13,928 bases of DNA, from the NCBI GenBank assembly GCA_041621755.1, contig JBFKAE010000078.1, positions 1 to 13,928 on the forward strand, read 5' to 3'. The stretch is from Sphingosinicella sp041621755 (GTDB lineage Bacteria; Pseudomonadota; Alphaproteobacteria; Sphingomonadales; Sphingomonadaceae). How positions within the stretch are numbered: the stretch's first letter is position 1; each line of letters begins with the position of its first letter. The notes beneath the pieces are model-generated. The model did not search any database. It saw nothing but the letters and a program-made list of their open reading frames with translations, and had not been told where the DNA came from. Shown here in pieces: positions 13,875-13,928 of this stretch. Position numbers and translations under genes: made by a program.

Positions 13875-13928
13875 TTATATGTCCGAGATGACATGGTTAA
13901 GCTGCTCAAGCGCCAGTTCCGCCGCCAG
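13875..13928 (-). CDS. Possible C-terminal end of a gene leaving the window
   Basis: The minus strand is open from the right edge to TAA at 13875-13877 and encodes 17 residues (LAAELALEQLNHVISDI), which look like an amphipathic C-terminal helix. It would be the gene upstream of the sulfotransferase, about 96 bases away. Too short to identify. A plus-strand start (ATG 13893) running off the edge is the alternative but has no ribosome binding site. Confidence 0.3.
   Translation of the reverse strand: MAAELALEQLNHVISDI

Overview
The window looks like part of an accessory catabolic region from an alphaproteobacterium, most likely a sphingomonad. This is inferred from protein flavour (SnoaL_4-type, SDR, ALDH, PAPS-type sulfotransferase and DUF4345-like genes beside a Baeyer-Villiger monooxygenase and a RibB with a degenerate RibA half) and from moderately high GC with frequent GTG/TTG start candidates. 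No rRNA, tRNA or CRISPR array was seen, and no similarity search could be run.

Layout, left to right. Bases 1-398 hold no convincing gene. 399-1220 (+) is an alpha/beta hydrolase, convergent with a TetR-type regulator at 1340-1981 (-). The regulator is divergent from a type I Baeyer-Villiger monooxygenase at 2088-3794 (+). A perfect 15-base inverted repeat in the shared promoter region is the obvious candidate operator. The monooxygenase is convergent with an acyl-CoA ligase (3823-5391, -), and a UUCG hairpin sits on the ligase stop codon. Upstream of the ligase in the same operon is only the C-terminal quarter of an acyl-CoA-dehydrogenase-fold flavin monooxygenase, cut by a complete IS6-family element (about 5710-6527). 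On the far side of the element, on the same strand, is the N-terminal end of a flavin reductase, preceded by the C-terminal tail of a second acyl-CoA ligase. This stretch reads as the scar of a two-component flavin-dependent monooxygenase operon destroyed by an IS6-type deletion.

To the right, a minus-strand group encodes an esterase of the hormone-sensitive-lipase family (9806-10777), an aldehyde dehydrogenase (8167-9642), a short-chain dehydrogenase (7281-8051) and a SnoaL-like protein (6754-7242). Divergent from the esterase is a RibB-type DHBP synthase with a C-terminal RibA-like domain lacking the zinc cysteines (11008-12150, +). It converges, over another hairpin, on a small four-helix membrane protein (12182-12574, -) lying directly downstream of a sulfotransferase (12582-13778, -). 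A probable gene end runs off the right edge.

Taken together, the intact enzymes form a plausible ketone catabolic route: an SDR makes a ketone from a secondary alcohol, the BVMO converts it to an ester or lactone, a hydrolase opens it, the ALDH oxidises the resulting aldehyde, and the ligase makes a CoA thioester. The substrate cannot be named from sequence. RibB could support FMN/FAD supply for the flavoenzymes. Individually the families are known. The most unusual content is the layered debris around the IS6 element.
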